From: an uncultured Prevotellaceae bacterium
Lineage (GTDB): Bacteria > Bacteroidota > Bacteroidia > Bacteroidales > Bacteroidaceae
Assembly (NCBI GenBank): GCA_900318555.1
Contig: ONKX01000008.1
Span: forward strand, 1 to 64,000
Direction of reading: 5' to 3'
Length of the DNA stretch: 64,000 bases
In this document: positions 1 to 7,762 of the stretch, piece after piece
Layout of the letters: every line of letters begins with the position of its first letter
How positions within the stretch are numbered: the stretch's first letter is position 1
The notes under the pieces: model-generated
What the model was told of the DNA's origin: nothing
Seen by the model: the letters and a program-made list of their open reading frames with translations, nothing else
Databases searched by the model: none
Program-made: the position numbers and the translations under genes

Positions 1-178
1 TTACTATCACACCAGAAAATTAGTTTAACACGACACTCTTTCCAGTGTCACACCAGAGCCCCTTTAGTATCATACTAGAGAGGCTTTACTATTAGGGTAG
101 AGGAAAAAAGTTGTGAAGTCTCTTCCATCTTCCACAAAAACGCTCATATTGCCTGTATTTATTGACAATTCAGAGTAT

Positions 179-200
179 GGAAGAGACAATTTTCTCTTCC
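179..200. terminator. Possible hairpin terminator
   Basis: GGAAGAG at 179-185 pairs perfectly with CTCTTCC at 194-200 across an 8-base AT-rich loop. There is no strong T-tract next to it, so a terminator role for the minus-strand gene that ends at 542 is only a guess. Confidence 0.25.
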
Positions 201-361
201 ACATATCTTCCATCTTTTCGAGTACCTCTAATGAATGAACAAGTGCCACTTCTCGGAAAATAAATGGCTCTTATTCAGAAAAAAGTGGCACTTATTCACA
301 AATAACCAAGGGTTATTGACGAGCAATTTGACATTGACTCGTCACCTTACGGGCTGAACGG

Positions 362-426
362 CGCTCTGCTCCCTGCTGTCCGGCCGAGAGCAGGGAAGTG
401 TCAAGCCGACAGCAGGGAGGAGAGCG
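362..426. repeat. GC-rich imperfect inverted repeat
   Basis: The arm at 362-380 pairs with the arm at 408-426 with a single mismatch over 19 bases, around a 27-base loop. The core AGCAGGGA also recurs in the loop and again near 433-440. The base composition differs sharply from the AT-rich surroundings. Function is unknown. It could be a structured RNA, a recombination site or the end of a degenerate element. Confidence 0.5.
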
Positions 427-541
427 ACGGTAAGCAGGGAAGGTGTTAGCGGCAATACTTTCGGAGTAATCGAAAATACTCTTGGACTATTCAAAATTTC
501 TTTCGGAGTATTGCATTTTAGTGCCGGAGGATCATTATCTT

Positions 542-2179
542 TTATTCCGGATTGGGAATGGTATTCTCATTACGCGGAGCCAGGGCCGGTATCTTACCGG
601 CAATATCCACCTCGCCATCACCATCTACATCACCCTTCAGATTAATCGGAGTGATAGTCTCGGTAGCCGTATCAGAGTCCTCATAGCCGCTCTTGGTGGC
701 ATAGACGCTGATGGAATAGGTCGGCCTCAGTGCCACCTGGCTGCTAACACCCGTGGCTTCGCTCACCTTGATGTCATAGACAAAGTTCACACCCTCGGTG
801 GCACAGCTGAACGTCACCATGTTGTCGGCATAGCTGATGGTCGGCGTGGCACACTTCTCGAGCACGGGTGGTTCAGGCTCCGGCGTACCGTCAATTGCAA
901 CAACTTCCTTGAACTTATTCCAGGGAGATTGGCTCTTATAGGTCGCCACGGAAGCTGCCGGAACGTGAAGTGTCGCAAATTCCATATAGGAATTGGCAAA
1001 GGGATTAGAGCCGCCAGTAGAGGGGGGAGTCACCGCTTCGCAATAGACGTCTTCTAAAGCTTCACAGTTTCTAAATGCATAACTGTAAATATGGGCCATG
1101 CCGCTTCCCATCATGACTGTGACAAGACTACTACAGTCTTCGAATGCAGATTCCCATATCGTTGTCACACTATTGGGTATTTGAATGAAGTTCAAGTCCG
1201 TACAACCGTCGAAAGCATTGGCGCTAATCGTTTCCAGACCTTCATGAAGCTCCACATTATACAATTTTGTACAACCAGAAAAAGCATACCCACCGATAGA
1301 CACCACTGTTGCAGGAATTTTTATGACTATCAAGTCCGAACACTGGTAAAAAGCATAGCTTCCAATGCTCACGATGCCCTCTCGCATGGTAAAGGACATT
1401 AGCTGGGGACAACTTGAAAAAGCATAATTGGGTATCGACGTCAAACCACTTCCTAACTGGACGGAAAGCAACTTAGCACACTCACAAAAGGCCCTCGTAC
1501 CCAAAGACTTGACGTTATTTGGAATCTTCACTGAGGTTAAGCCAGAAGACTGGAAAGCATAGTTACCTATCGTCACCACATTAGGCCCGATGGCAACTGA
1601 AGTAAGGTTGGTACATCCGCCAAATGCGCCATCACCAATGGTCGTCACACCGTCGCCTATAATAATTTGTGTCAGGCCAGTACAACTTGAAAACGCATAA
1701 TTACCAATAGATGTCACATTGTCTGGGAAAGAAATGGAGGCAAGGTTAACACAACCCTGAAAAGCACGATACTCTATATTTGTTACTGTTTCAGGGATGT
1801 TGACATCTGTCAATTTTATACAACCAGAAAAAGCATTGCTACTAATTGCACTGATGCCATTTCCCAAAGTCACTGATTCAACATAGCTATTGTAAAAAAC
1901 ATTATTACCTATAGCAGTGACGCTATTTGGCACAACGACAGACCTCAGGCTTTTACAACTGGAAAATGCATATTCTTTAATAGCAGTCACATTACACTCA
2001 ACGTTGTTATAGACAACTGTTTCAGGGATAACGATGTCGCCTTCATAGCTGTTGCTGAGCACCGTTGCCGTTTTACCTTTCGTTACAATCTCATACTTAA
2101 TGCCGTCAATAACGGCTTCCACAGCCCAAAGGTTTGCTGAGATGGTCATCAGCACCAACAATGATAACAGCTTCTTCAT
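542..2179 (-). CDS. BspA-type leucine-rich-repeat secreted protein with truncated dockerin
   Basis: The 545-residue product starts with a signal peptide (MKKLLSLLVLMTISANLWA). Tandem LRR_5 repeats of the form AFxxCxxLxxVxIPxxVTxIGxxAF fill about residues 60-400. A beta-sandwich-like segment follows, and then a C-terminal dockerin-like calcium loop (GDVDGDGEVDIA). BspA/TpLRR proteins are surface adhesins that bind host or matrix proteins; that role here is inferred from family. The calcium loop jumps directly to GKIPALAPRNEN, so the helix that follows it in the paralogue at 5169-7631 is missing (about 10 residues, 30 bases). The protein ends in the tail NPE shared with its neighbours. Start chosen because the signal peptide begins there. 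Confidence 0.88.
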   Translation of the reverse strand: MKKLLSLLVLMTISANLWAVEAVIDGIKYEIVTKGKTATVLSNSYEGDIVIPETVVYNNVECNVTAIKEYAFSSCKSLRSVVVPNSVTAIGNNVFYNSYVESVTLGNGISAISSNAFSGCIKLTDVNIPETVTNIEYRAFQGCVNLASISFPDNVTSIGNYAFSSCTGLTQIIIGDGVTTIGDGAFGGCTNLTSVAIGPNVVTIGNYAFQSSGLTSVKIPNNVKSLGTRAFCECAKLLSVQLGSGLTSIPNYAFSSCPQLMSFTMREGIVSIGSYAFYQCSDLIVIKIPATVVSIGGYAFSGCTKLYNVELHEGLETISANAFDGCTDLNFIQIPNSVTTIWESAFEDCSSLVTVMMGSGMAHIYSYAFRNCEALEDVYCEAVTPPSTGGSNPFANSYMEFATLHVPAASVATYKSQSPWNKFKEVVAIDGTPEPEPPVLEKCATPTISYADNMVTFSCATEGVNFVYDIKVSEATGVSSQVALRPTYSISVYATKSGYEDSDTATETITPINLKGDVDGDGEVDIAGKIPALAPRNENTIPNPE

Positions 2180-2258
2180 ATCACTTTTGTTTTTTAATTA
2201 TACTTGATGTTTTTTCGACTTGCCATCTTTTCCTCATCCCAATGATCAACTTAACACA

Positions 2259-5045
2259 CTACTCCGGCTCTGGCAGGTTCCAGTCGAAGCGCGGAGCCAA
2301 GGCTGAAATCTTGCCCACGACAAGGTTCACGATATGTACGGCATCGGCAATATCGATGTCACCATCACCATTGGCATCAGCAGCAGCCTCAATGAAAGTG
2401 GTATTAGGCTTGCCCACGACATAGTTCACGATACACACTGCATCCGCAATGTCCACATCCCCGTCGCCGTTGGCATCACCAAGAATGTAAGAAGGACTCT
2501 GATAGGTGAAGTAGTCTGTATAAAATGCTTCATTAAAGCGTACAGATTGTTTCATTTGATATGTGGTATAATAATATGGGTCAAAACTATATTCGTTGCC
2601 ATCCGTAAGACCTTCAAACGTAAAGCTAAAGGTTGCTGTCTCGCCTGGTTCAATGACCTTGTCAGATGACTCCTGATAATCCACTACAGACCAATAACCT
2701 CCTCCGGCAGGAGCCCACAGGTAGACAAAGACACCACGGTAATTAGTAACGTCGCCCGTGTTCTTTACCGTCATCTTATATGTGACTTTTCCATTTGGCC
2801 TACAGGTTATTTCCTTGTCCGTCAATTGCAATGTGACAGTACCTGTAGGTGCCTCGTCTATGATCACAGAGCCTTGGCCAATCAGATTCTCATCAGTGGG
2901 CGACGAAGCCGTCGACACCCAGAAGTACCATGTACCAGCGGTATTAGGATTAAAGTAGAACCTGATAACGTCACTACCTCCTCCCTCAATACCTGATCCT
3001 GCAACATATACGGCAGAAGAGCCCTTGCTGTCGGGATTGTTAGAGGCAAAGAGGTAGAGCGGCTGAATGTAATCGCCTGCATGGTTCTCAATGGTGACGT
3101 CCACAGGCAGTGAGGAGCCTGTGAATTTCGGAGTTACAGGAACATCAAAATTGGTGGCGGCCAAGTCTACCTTGATGTCTACATTTATCTTTGCTATTAC
3201 ATCAGAGTTATTCAGCAATCTCATCACATGGGTGCCTGCTGCCAGATTGCCTGTTGATATGCGGAACTCCTTGGTATTGCCAGCCTTAATTTTAAAGGAC
3301 TTAGTGCCTGCCCAGCTACCATTATCGTCTTCCGTACCGTCATACACATACAGAGTCCCTTCAAAGTTGTCACCATTGTTGGTAACCTGAACGATAAATG
3401 CCTGGTTATTTCCTGGGGTTCCGCTTGATACCATCGCAAAACGGTCAATCTGCAAATTTTCTACAGGATGTTTCACCACTGTCTTCTGTCCGCCAGCCAC
3501 TTTCACCTCAAACCAGAGGTCGCCAGGATGGCAGCGTTTCCACTCCGTTTCGCCATTGAGTAGACTGATAGGCACCAACTTATGAGTACCCTCGGATAGG
3601 GAATAAGACGAGAAATTAAAGGAAACATTTGAGAATCCCCATCCTTGGTTAAGTTCTGTGTTTTTGTAAGATTCCTTACTCGTATCAATAGGTGTGATGG
3701 TACCATCGCTGTTCAGTTCGCCTATGCCAAATCCGAATCCATAGGTACTTTCGTTCTGATTGCTTAATCGCATTGTCACCGTTGTACCGTTTACACTTAC
3801 GTCGCTGGCCGTAGCCACAATCCCCTCGATGACAGGTTCTTCCCACTCATCATCACCATTGGGGTCGTCAGGCACGACACCCGTATTGGGTTGCAAGCCG
3901 ATGATAGCATCATGGTTTTTTATGTAGTCACCAGCGGCATACAGCTTGTATGGACCATTGTCGCTACCGCCCCATCCGAAGTTGAAGTGATAAAATCCGT
4001 TACCGTCATAGCCGTCGCAGATGAAGGCATGTCCTCCACCCGTCTTGCTTTTGCCACTATATATAATTGGCCGTGAATGTGCCAGCTCATTGTACATCAG
4101 TTCGTCCCACTCAGCGATAGAATAACTGGAAGCATAGACGTTTTTCCACGTATTCGGGTCGTAGTCGAAATATTCCACCATACCCTGGGCCAATGTATAT
4201 GTGGAGGCACTGGAACCGTCAACACCATAATTCATTTGGGCGGCATAGCCGCAATAGAGCATCAGATCGGCTACCGCATTAACAGCCTCCGTGTTGGGGT
4301 CGTTATAAGTATAGCTGGTCTGCATCTTATCCCACTGGAACTGGATGGAAGGCAGGTCGGCGCTGGTGTTGGCACCATTGGAATAATTATTGCCATAATA
4401 GTCTATCAGCTGGTAACCGGGCACTATCTTGGTTGGTGCCTGTGGGTACTTATAATAGTACATCAATTGGGCACCAGCCGTAGCGACACACCCCGTACAG
4501 GTGTACTGGCCATTAATCATCGGACATTTTATGTTATAGACACCATCCGTATTGGTTTCATTGCCGTAATTACCTTGATTCCACGTCGTGATAATCAGCG
4601 GTTCGATAGCCATGTGGTTCTGTATCGCACGTTGAACAGGCAACGGTGCGACCGACGAGGCACGGGATGGCACAGGAGCATCAGCGGCATCCTTAATCTG
4701 TGCAGATATCCGGTTCAGCCATTCGAGCATATTTTCCGGCAGGTCGCTGCTATCGAAGTGGCCTTCGGTAGCATAACCGATAACTGGTTCGACAACATCG
4801 TCGCCAGCGATGATGACAAAGCCCCCATCGTTCTCGACGTTGAACACGTAGTAAGCGTTGTCAGCCTTTGTGCCCTGTGGAGCGCGCCGTATGTTTTTCG
4901 AACCAACAAAATGTTGGAACTCTTTCCCTTGCATGAAAGCCTGAGCCTTCTGCAAAGCCTCCTTCTCTGTAATAGGAAGGGCATAAGCCTGGAGACCAAA
5001 AAGCAAAATTACGATACAAATGATAATTCTATTCATATTCTTCAA
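2259..5045 (-). CDS. C10 family (streptopain-type) cysteine protease with dockerin-like C-terminus
   Basis: The 928-residue product has a signal peptide (residues 1-22) and a Spi/SpeB-type propeptide (about 25-120). The catalytic domain carries the motif CTGCVATAGAQLMYYY (nucleophile Cys186) and GGHAFICDGYDGNGFYHFNFGWGG (catalytic His339, given here by its key residues). The family is secreted papain-fold proteases such as SpeB and interpain. Several beta-sandwich segments follow. A complete two-repeat dockerin-like module sits at about 850-910, with calcium loops DANGDGDVDIADAV and DANGDGDIDIADAV. The last residues, ISALAPRFDWNLPEPE, match the tails of three neighbours. Its own promoter appears to lie in the repeated intergenic cassette at 5077-5141. 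It probably acts outside the cell, with the dockerin anchoring or assembling it (inference). Confidence 0.9.
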   Translation of the reverse strand: MKNMNRIIICIVILLFGLQAYALPITEKEALQKAQAFMQGKEFQHFVGSKNIRRAPQGTKADNAYYVFNVENDGGFVIIAGDDVVEPVIGYATEGHFDSSDLPENMLEWLNRISAQIKDAADAPVPSRASSVAPLPVQRAIQNHMAIEPLIITTWNQGNYGNETNTDGVYNIKCPMINGQYTCTGCVATAGAQLMYYYKYPQAPTKIVPGYQLIDYYGNNYSNGANTSADLPSIQFQWDKMQTSYTYNDPNTEAVNAVADLMLYCGYAAQMNYGVDGSSASTYTLAQGMVEYFDYDPNTWKNVYASSYSIAEWDELMYNELAHSRPIIYSGKSKTGGGHAFICDGYDGNGFYHFNFGWGGSDNGPYKLYAAGDYIKNHDAIIGLQPNTGVVPDDPNGDDEWEEPVIEGIVATASDVSVNGTTVTMRLSNQNESTYGFGFGIGELNSDGTITPIDTSKESYKNTELNQGWGFSNVSFNFSSYSLSEGTHKLVPISLLNGETEWKRCHPGDLWFEVKVAGGQKTVVKHPVENLQIDRFAMVSSGTPGNNQAFIVQVTNNGDNFEGTLYVYDGTEDDNGSWAGTKSFKIKAGNTKEFRISTGNLAAGTHVMRLLNNSDVIAKINVDIKVDLAATNFDVPVTPKFTGSSLPVDVTIENHAGDYIQPLYLFASNNPDSKGSSAVYVAGSGIEGGGSDVIRFYFNPNTAGTWYFWVSTASSPTDENLIGQGSVIIDEAPTGTVTLQLTDKEITCRPNGKVTYKMTVKNTGDVTNYRGVFVYLWAPAGGGYWSVVDYQESSDKVIEPGETATFSFTFEGLTDGNEYSFDPYYYTTYQMKQSVRFNEAFYTDYFTYQSPSYILGDANGDGDVDIADAVCIVNYVVGKPNTTFIEAAADANGDGDIDIADAVHIVNLVVGKISALAPRFDWNLPEPE

Positions 5046-5094
5046 GTTTTTTAGTTATGATCATTGTTACGACCTGAATAACTCAGAGTCGCTG

Positions 5095-5126
5095 CAAATT
5101 TACAAAATAAAGTCCGAACCGCCAAA
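5095..5126 (-). promoter_or_regulatory. Bacteroidota-type promoter for the C10 protease gene
   Basis: On the minus strand there is a -33 TTTG (5123-5126), a 20-base spacer, then TAAATTTG (5095-5102), matching TAnnTTTG. The -33 element lies in the loop of the terminator hairpin. Confidence 0.6.
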
Positions 5127-5139
5127 CGATTCGGACTTT
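5109..5139 (-). terminator. Hairpin terminator of the BspA/DUF285 gene
   Basis: AAAGTCCGAA pairs perfectly with TTCGGACTTT across an 11-base loop. A T-rich stretch (TTTATTTTG on the minus strand) follows. The position is just downstream of the stop codon at 5169. Confidence 0.65.
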
Positions 5140-5168
5140 TATTTTGTATTTCCTGAGAATGATTCTTT

Positions 5169-7631
5169 TTATTCCGGATCAGGAAGGTTGTTCTCATTAC
5201 GCGGTGCCAAGGCCGGTATCTTACCAACAATGAAGTTTACAATACGTACGGCATCAGCAATATCCACCACGCCATCTTCATCGACATCACCCTTCAATCC
5301 GCTGCGAATGGGGAGTTCCAACGTCGCTACCTCAGAGTTCTGGTGACCCTCCTTCTTTGCATAGACACTGATAGTGACAGTAGGCGTCAGTTGTATGTTG
5401 TTGCCCTTACCCGACTTGGCACCAGTCAGTTCGACATCATAGACGAACTCTACATCCTCCGTCTCACACGTGAACGACAATTCACCATTGGCGAATATGA
5501 TTTTAGGCTTGGCACACGGCTCACCAGTCGGTGTGAAGTAACCACCGACGGCAATGGGCTTGGCATAGCTGATGTCATTGACATTGCCGTCGGAATAGCC
5601 CTGCAGACTGGTGCAACCATCGAACATTCCTGAGTGGTTGGTGACATTATCGCCAGACCATGTGTCATTGCAATAAATAGTTGCAAGATCGGAACAGCCT
5701 CTAAACATACTCGCCATGAATGTTGCCTTTCCTGTATTGAAGCCGCTCACGTCAAGAACCGTCAAGCCAGAGCATCCTTGGAACATCTGTCCGAAGTGTT
5801 CCGCGTTCGACGTGTTAAAACCACTCACATCAAGCGACTTCAAACCAGAGCAGTCCATAAACATACACTGGAATTTCTTTACGTTCTTCGTGTCGAAATT
5901 GCTCACGTCGAGGCTCGTTAGACTGGAGCATCCGTCAAACATCTGGGTCATGTCTGTCACATTCTTAGTGTCAAACCCGCTTACATCAACACTCGTCAGA
6001 AGAGGACAATCTTGAAACATTGCAACCATCCTCGTAACGTTCCCAGTATCGAATTGAGTGCCCAAGTCGAGAATCGCCAGCTTAGAACAGTCATAGAACA
6101 TACACCACATATCCGTCACGTTCCTCGTGTCAAATTCGGTCATCATTATAGAACTCAAACTGGAACATTCGCGAAACGCGCAATTCATGTCCGTCACATT
6201 AGCTATCTTCTCACCCATAAAGTTAAGAGACTGCAACTTGGCACATTTCATGAACATTGACGACATATCCCTCACACTCTGCATGTGAAGATTCATGACG
6301 TCAATTTCAGTCAGATTCCTGCAATCATAGAACATGGCATGCATATCGGTCACATTGTCAGACTTCAACTTCCAGATTTTCTCGATGGTGGTAAGATTAT
6401 AGCAATTCATAAACCAATAGGCTGTGCTGGTGAGTGACGTGTATCCGGCGAACGAATCGTCGAAGACAACCTTAGTAATGTCGCCAGTATGGCCTCCCCA
6501 GCGGGTGTCGTTTAGTTCGAACGGACCAATGTCGTAGCCTCCCCTAATCGCCTTTTGCTTGTCGTAGTAGAACGTCAGCGTACCGTTGTCATATGCTGCG
6601 TATGGTTCCGGCTCACTTGACTCATCCGGCAAAGCCAGTACTTCCTTAAACGTTCCCCAGTAAGAGTCTGCTTTGTAAGTTTCAAGAGATGACGCAGGAA
6701 CATATAGAGTGATACCACTGCGGAGCGATGGGTTACCATAGGAACTGAAAGGATCTGGATTTTCGTCCTCATATTCATTTGTTATTGTTGGAGGAGTGGC
6801 TGACATCATCTTCACTGTTGTCAACTTCTGACAGTCCTGAAATGCGTCACTGGCTAAATTGGTTAAGCCTTTACCCAATGTTACGGTTTCCAGATCCTTG
6901 CTCCAGCAAAATGCTGCACAGTCTATCGTTTGTACACCATCAGGGATTTCAAATGAATAGATTCCATCAAGGTTTCCGTATGCCATGTGGCCTAAAGAGA
7001 CGATGTTGTTTGGGATATCTATAGATGTCAAGCCCATATACCTAAACGCATAATCACCGATGGCTGTCACGTTGGAAGGAATAACTGTTCCCTTGCATCC
7101 TTGCACCAACTTATTCTCAGCAGTAAGGATGATGGCATTACAATTGCCACGTGAATCATATACGGTGTTGTCTGGGTCAACAGTAATGGTTGTCAAACCC
7201 GTACAACCTTCAAAGGAGCCATAAATTGTATGTAAATTTGCCGGAATATGTATGGACGTCAATGAAGGACAATCAGTAAAACCATACATATACATCAATC
7301 CTGTAGGCAGATTAATAGTTTCCAGCTTAGTACAGTCATAAAATGCTGCGTTACTAATATAATAAACTGTATTAGGCAACGAGACAGACGTCAGTTCTTC
7401 ACATTTATAGAAGGCCTTAAAGTCTATCACATTCACAGTATAGGTAACACCGCCATACTCGAAAGTCTCTGGAATGACTATATTTCCAGAATTAGTAGTA
7501 GAACCTTGAACTACGGAAGCTGTCTTTGACGAGCTATTCAGCTCATACTTAATACCATTCACCGTAACAGCAGCATTCGCCAGCATTGGCATCGCCACAG
7601 TTAAGAGCCATAAAATAATTCTTTTCTTCAT
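5169..7631 (-). CDS. BspA-type protein with LRR_5 and DUF285 repeats and a single dockerin repeat
   Basis: The 820-residue product has a signal peptide (MKKRIILWLLTVAMPMLANA) and LRR_5 repeats at about residues 60-330. About eleven DUF285-type repeats follow at about 370-690 (for example NVTDMxxMFxxCSSLxSLDVSxFDT). It ends with one dockerin-like repeat (GDVDEDGVVDIADAVRIVNF) and the tail GKIPALAPRNENNLPDPE. LRR_5 plus DUF285 proteins are typical Bacteroidota and mycoplasma surface proteins that bind other cells or matrix; function here is inferred. Two different repeat families in one chain suggest a fusion of adhesin modules. Only half of a normal dockerin is present. Both flanking intergenic gaps carry the duplicated terminator-promoter cassette, so it is probably transcribed alone. 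Confidence 0.88.
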   Translation of the reverse strand: MKKRIILWLLTVAMPMLANAAVTVNGIKYELNSSSKTASVVQGSTTNSGNIVIPETFEYGGVTYTVNVIDFKAFYKCEELTSVSLPNTVYYISNAAFYDCTKLETINLPTGLMYMYGFTDCPSLTSIHIPANLHTIYGSFEGCTGLTTITVDPDNTVYDSRGNCNAIILTAENKLVQGCKGTVIPSNVTAIGDYAFRYMGLTSIDIPNNIVSLGHMAYGNLDGIYSFEIPDGVQTIDCAAFCWSKDLETVTLGKGLTNLASDAFQDCQKLTTVKMMSATPPTITNEYEDENPDPFSSYGNPSLRSGITLYVPASSLETYKADSYWGTFKEVLALPDESSEPEPYAAYDNGTLTFYYDKQKAIRGGYDIGPFELNDTRWGGHTGDITKVVFDDSFAGYTSLTSTAYWFMNCYNLTTIEKIWKLKSDNVTDMHAMFYDCRNLTEIDVMNLHMQSVRDMSSMFMKCAKLQSLNFMGEKIANVTDMNCAFRECSSLSSIMMTEFDTRNVTDMWCMFYDCSKLAILDLGTQFDTGNVTRMVAMFQDCPLLTSVDVSGFDTKNVTDMTQMFDGCSSLTSLDVSNFDTKNVKKFQCMFMDCSGLKSLDVSGFNTSNAEHFGQMFQGCSGLTVLDVSGFNTGKATFMASMFRGCSDLATIYCNDTWSGDNVTNHSGMFDGCTSLQGYSDGNVNDISYAKPIAVGGYFTPTGEPCAKPKIIFANGELSFTCETEDVEFVYDVELTGAKSGKGNNIQLTPTVTISVYAKKEGHQNSEVATLELPIRSGLKGDVDEDGVVDIADAVRIVNFIVGKIPALAPRNENNLPDPE

Positions 7632-7669
7632 AATCTATTGTTTTAAGTTATAATTGTCGTTACTCCCTA

Positions 7670-7733
7670 AATAACTCAGAGTCGTTGCAAATTTACAAAA
7701 TAAAGTCCGAACCGCCAAACGATTCGGACTTTA
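7670..7733 (-). repeat. Duplicated terminator-promoter cassette, copy 2
   Basis: This is nearly identical to 5077-5141. The hairpin is 7702-7711 with 7723-7732. On the minus strand a TTTG (7716-7719), a 20-base spacer and TAAATTTG (7688-7695) form a promoter for the BspA/DUF285 gene. The hairpin would terminate the operon that ends at 7763. Confidence 0.75.
7688..7719 (-). promoter_or_regulatory. Bacteroidota-type promoter for the BspA/DUF285 gene
   Basis: TTTG-N20-TAAATTTG on the minus strand, about 55 bases before the start codon at 7631. Confidence 0.6.
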
Positions 7734-7762
7734 TTTATAGTTCCGGGTAATGATAACTTCAA

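Larger units (their letters stand above)
1..541. other. Non-coding leader region with short repeats
   Basis: I see no credible gene here. The sequence is AT-rich in its first 300 bases. TCACACCAGA occurs at 7-16 and 48-57, with a variant at 70-79. A GC-rich patch at about 350-440 holds an imperfect inverted repeat. CTTTCGGAGTA is repeated at 458-468 and 500-510, and GCAATACT (453-459 region) pairs with AGTATTGC near 507-514. Short runs of TCTTCCA recur between 121 and 215. The segment lies downstream of the minus-strand BspA gene, so it may contain that gene's transcription end. No integrase or transposase is visible. Confidence 0.5.
5077..5141 (-). repeat. Duplicated terminator-promoter cassette, copy 1
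   Basis: About 64 bases are identical, bar one C/T change, to 7670-7733. Read on the minus strand, the unit begins with a perfect 10-bp hairpin (5109-5118 with 5130-5139), which would end the upstream BspA transcript. A promoter for the protease gene overlaps the hairpin. Both copies sit between consecutive genes of the same secreted-protein family. Confidence 0.75.

Noticed and set aside
1..541. Insertion sequence end at the window's left edge
   Set aside because: The short repeats have no matching transposase and no terminal inverted repeat pair could be established.
4077..5054. Plus-strand 325-residue frame
   Set aside because: Antisense to the C10 protease gene, which has catalytic motifs; no family features in this frame.
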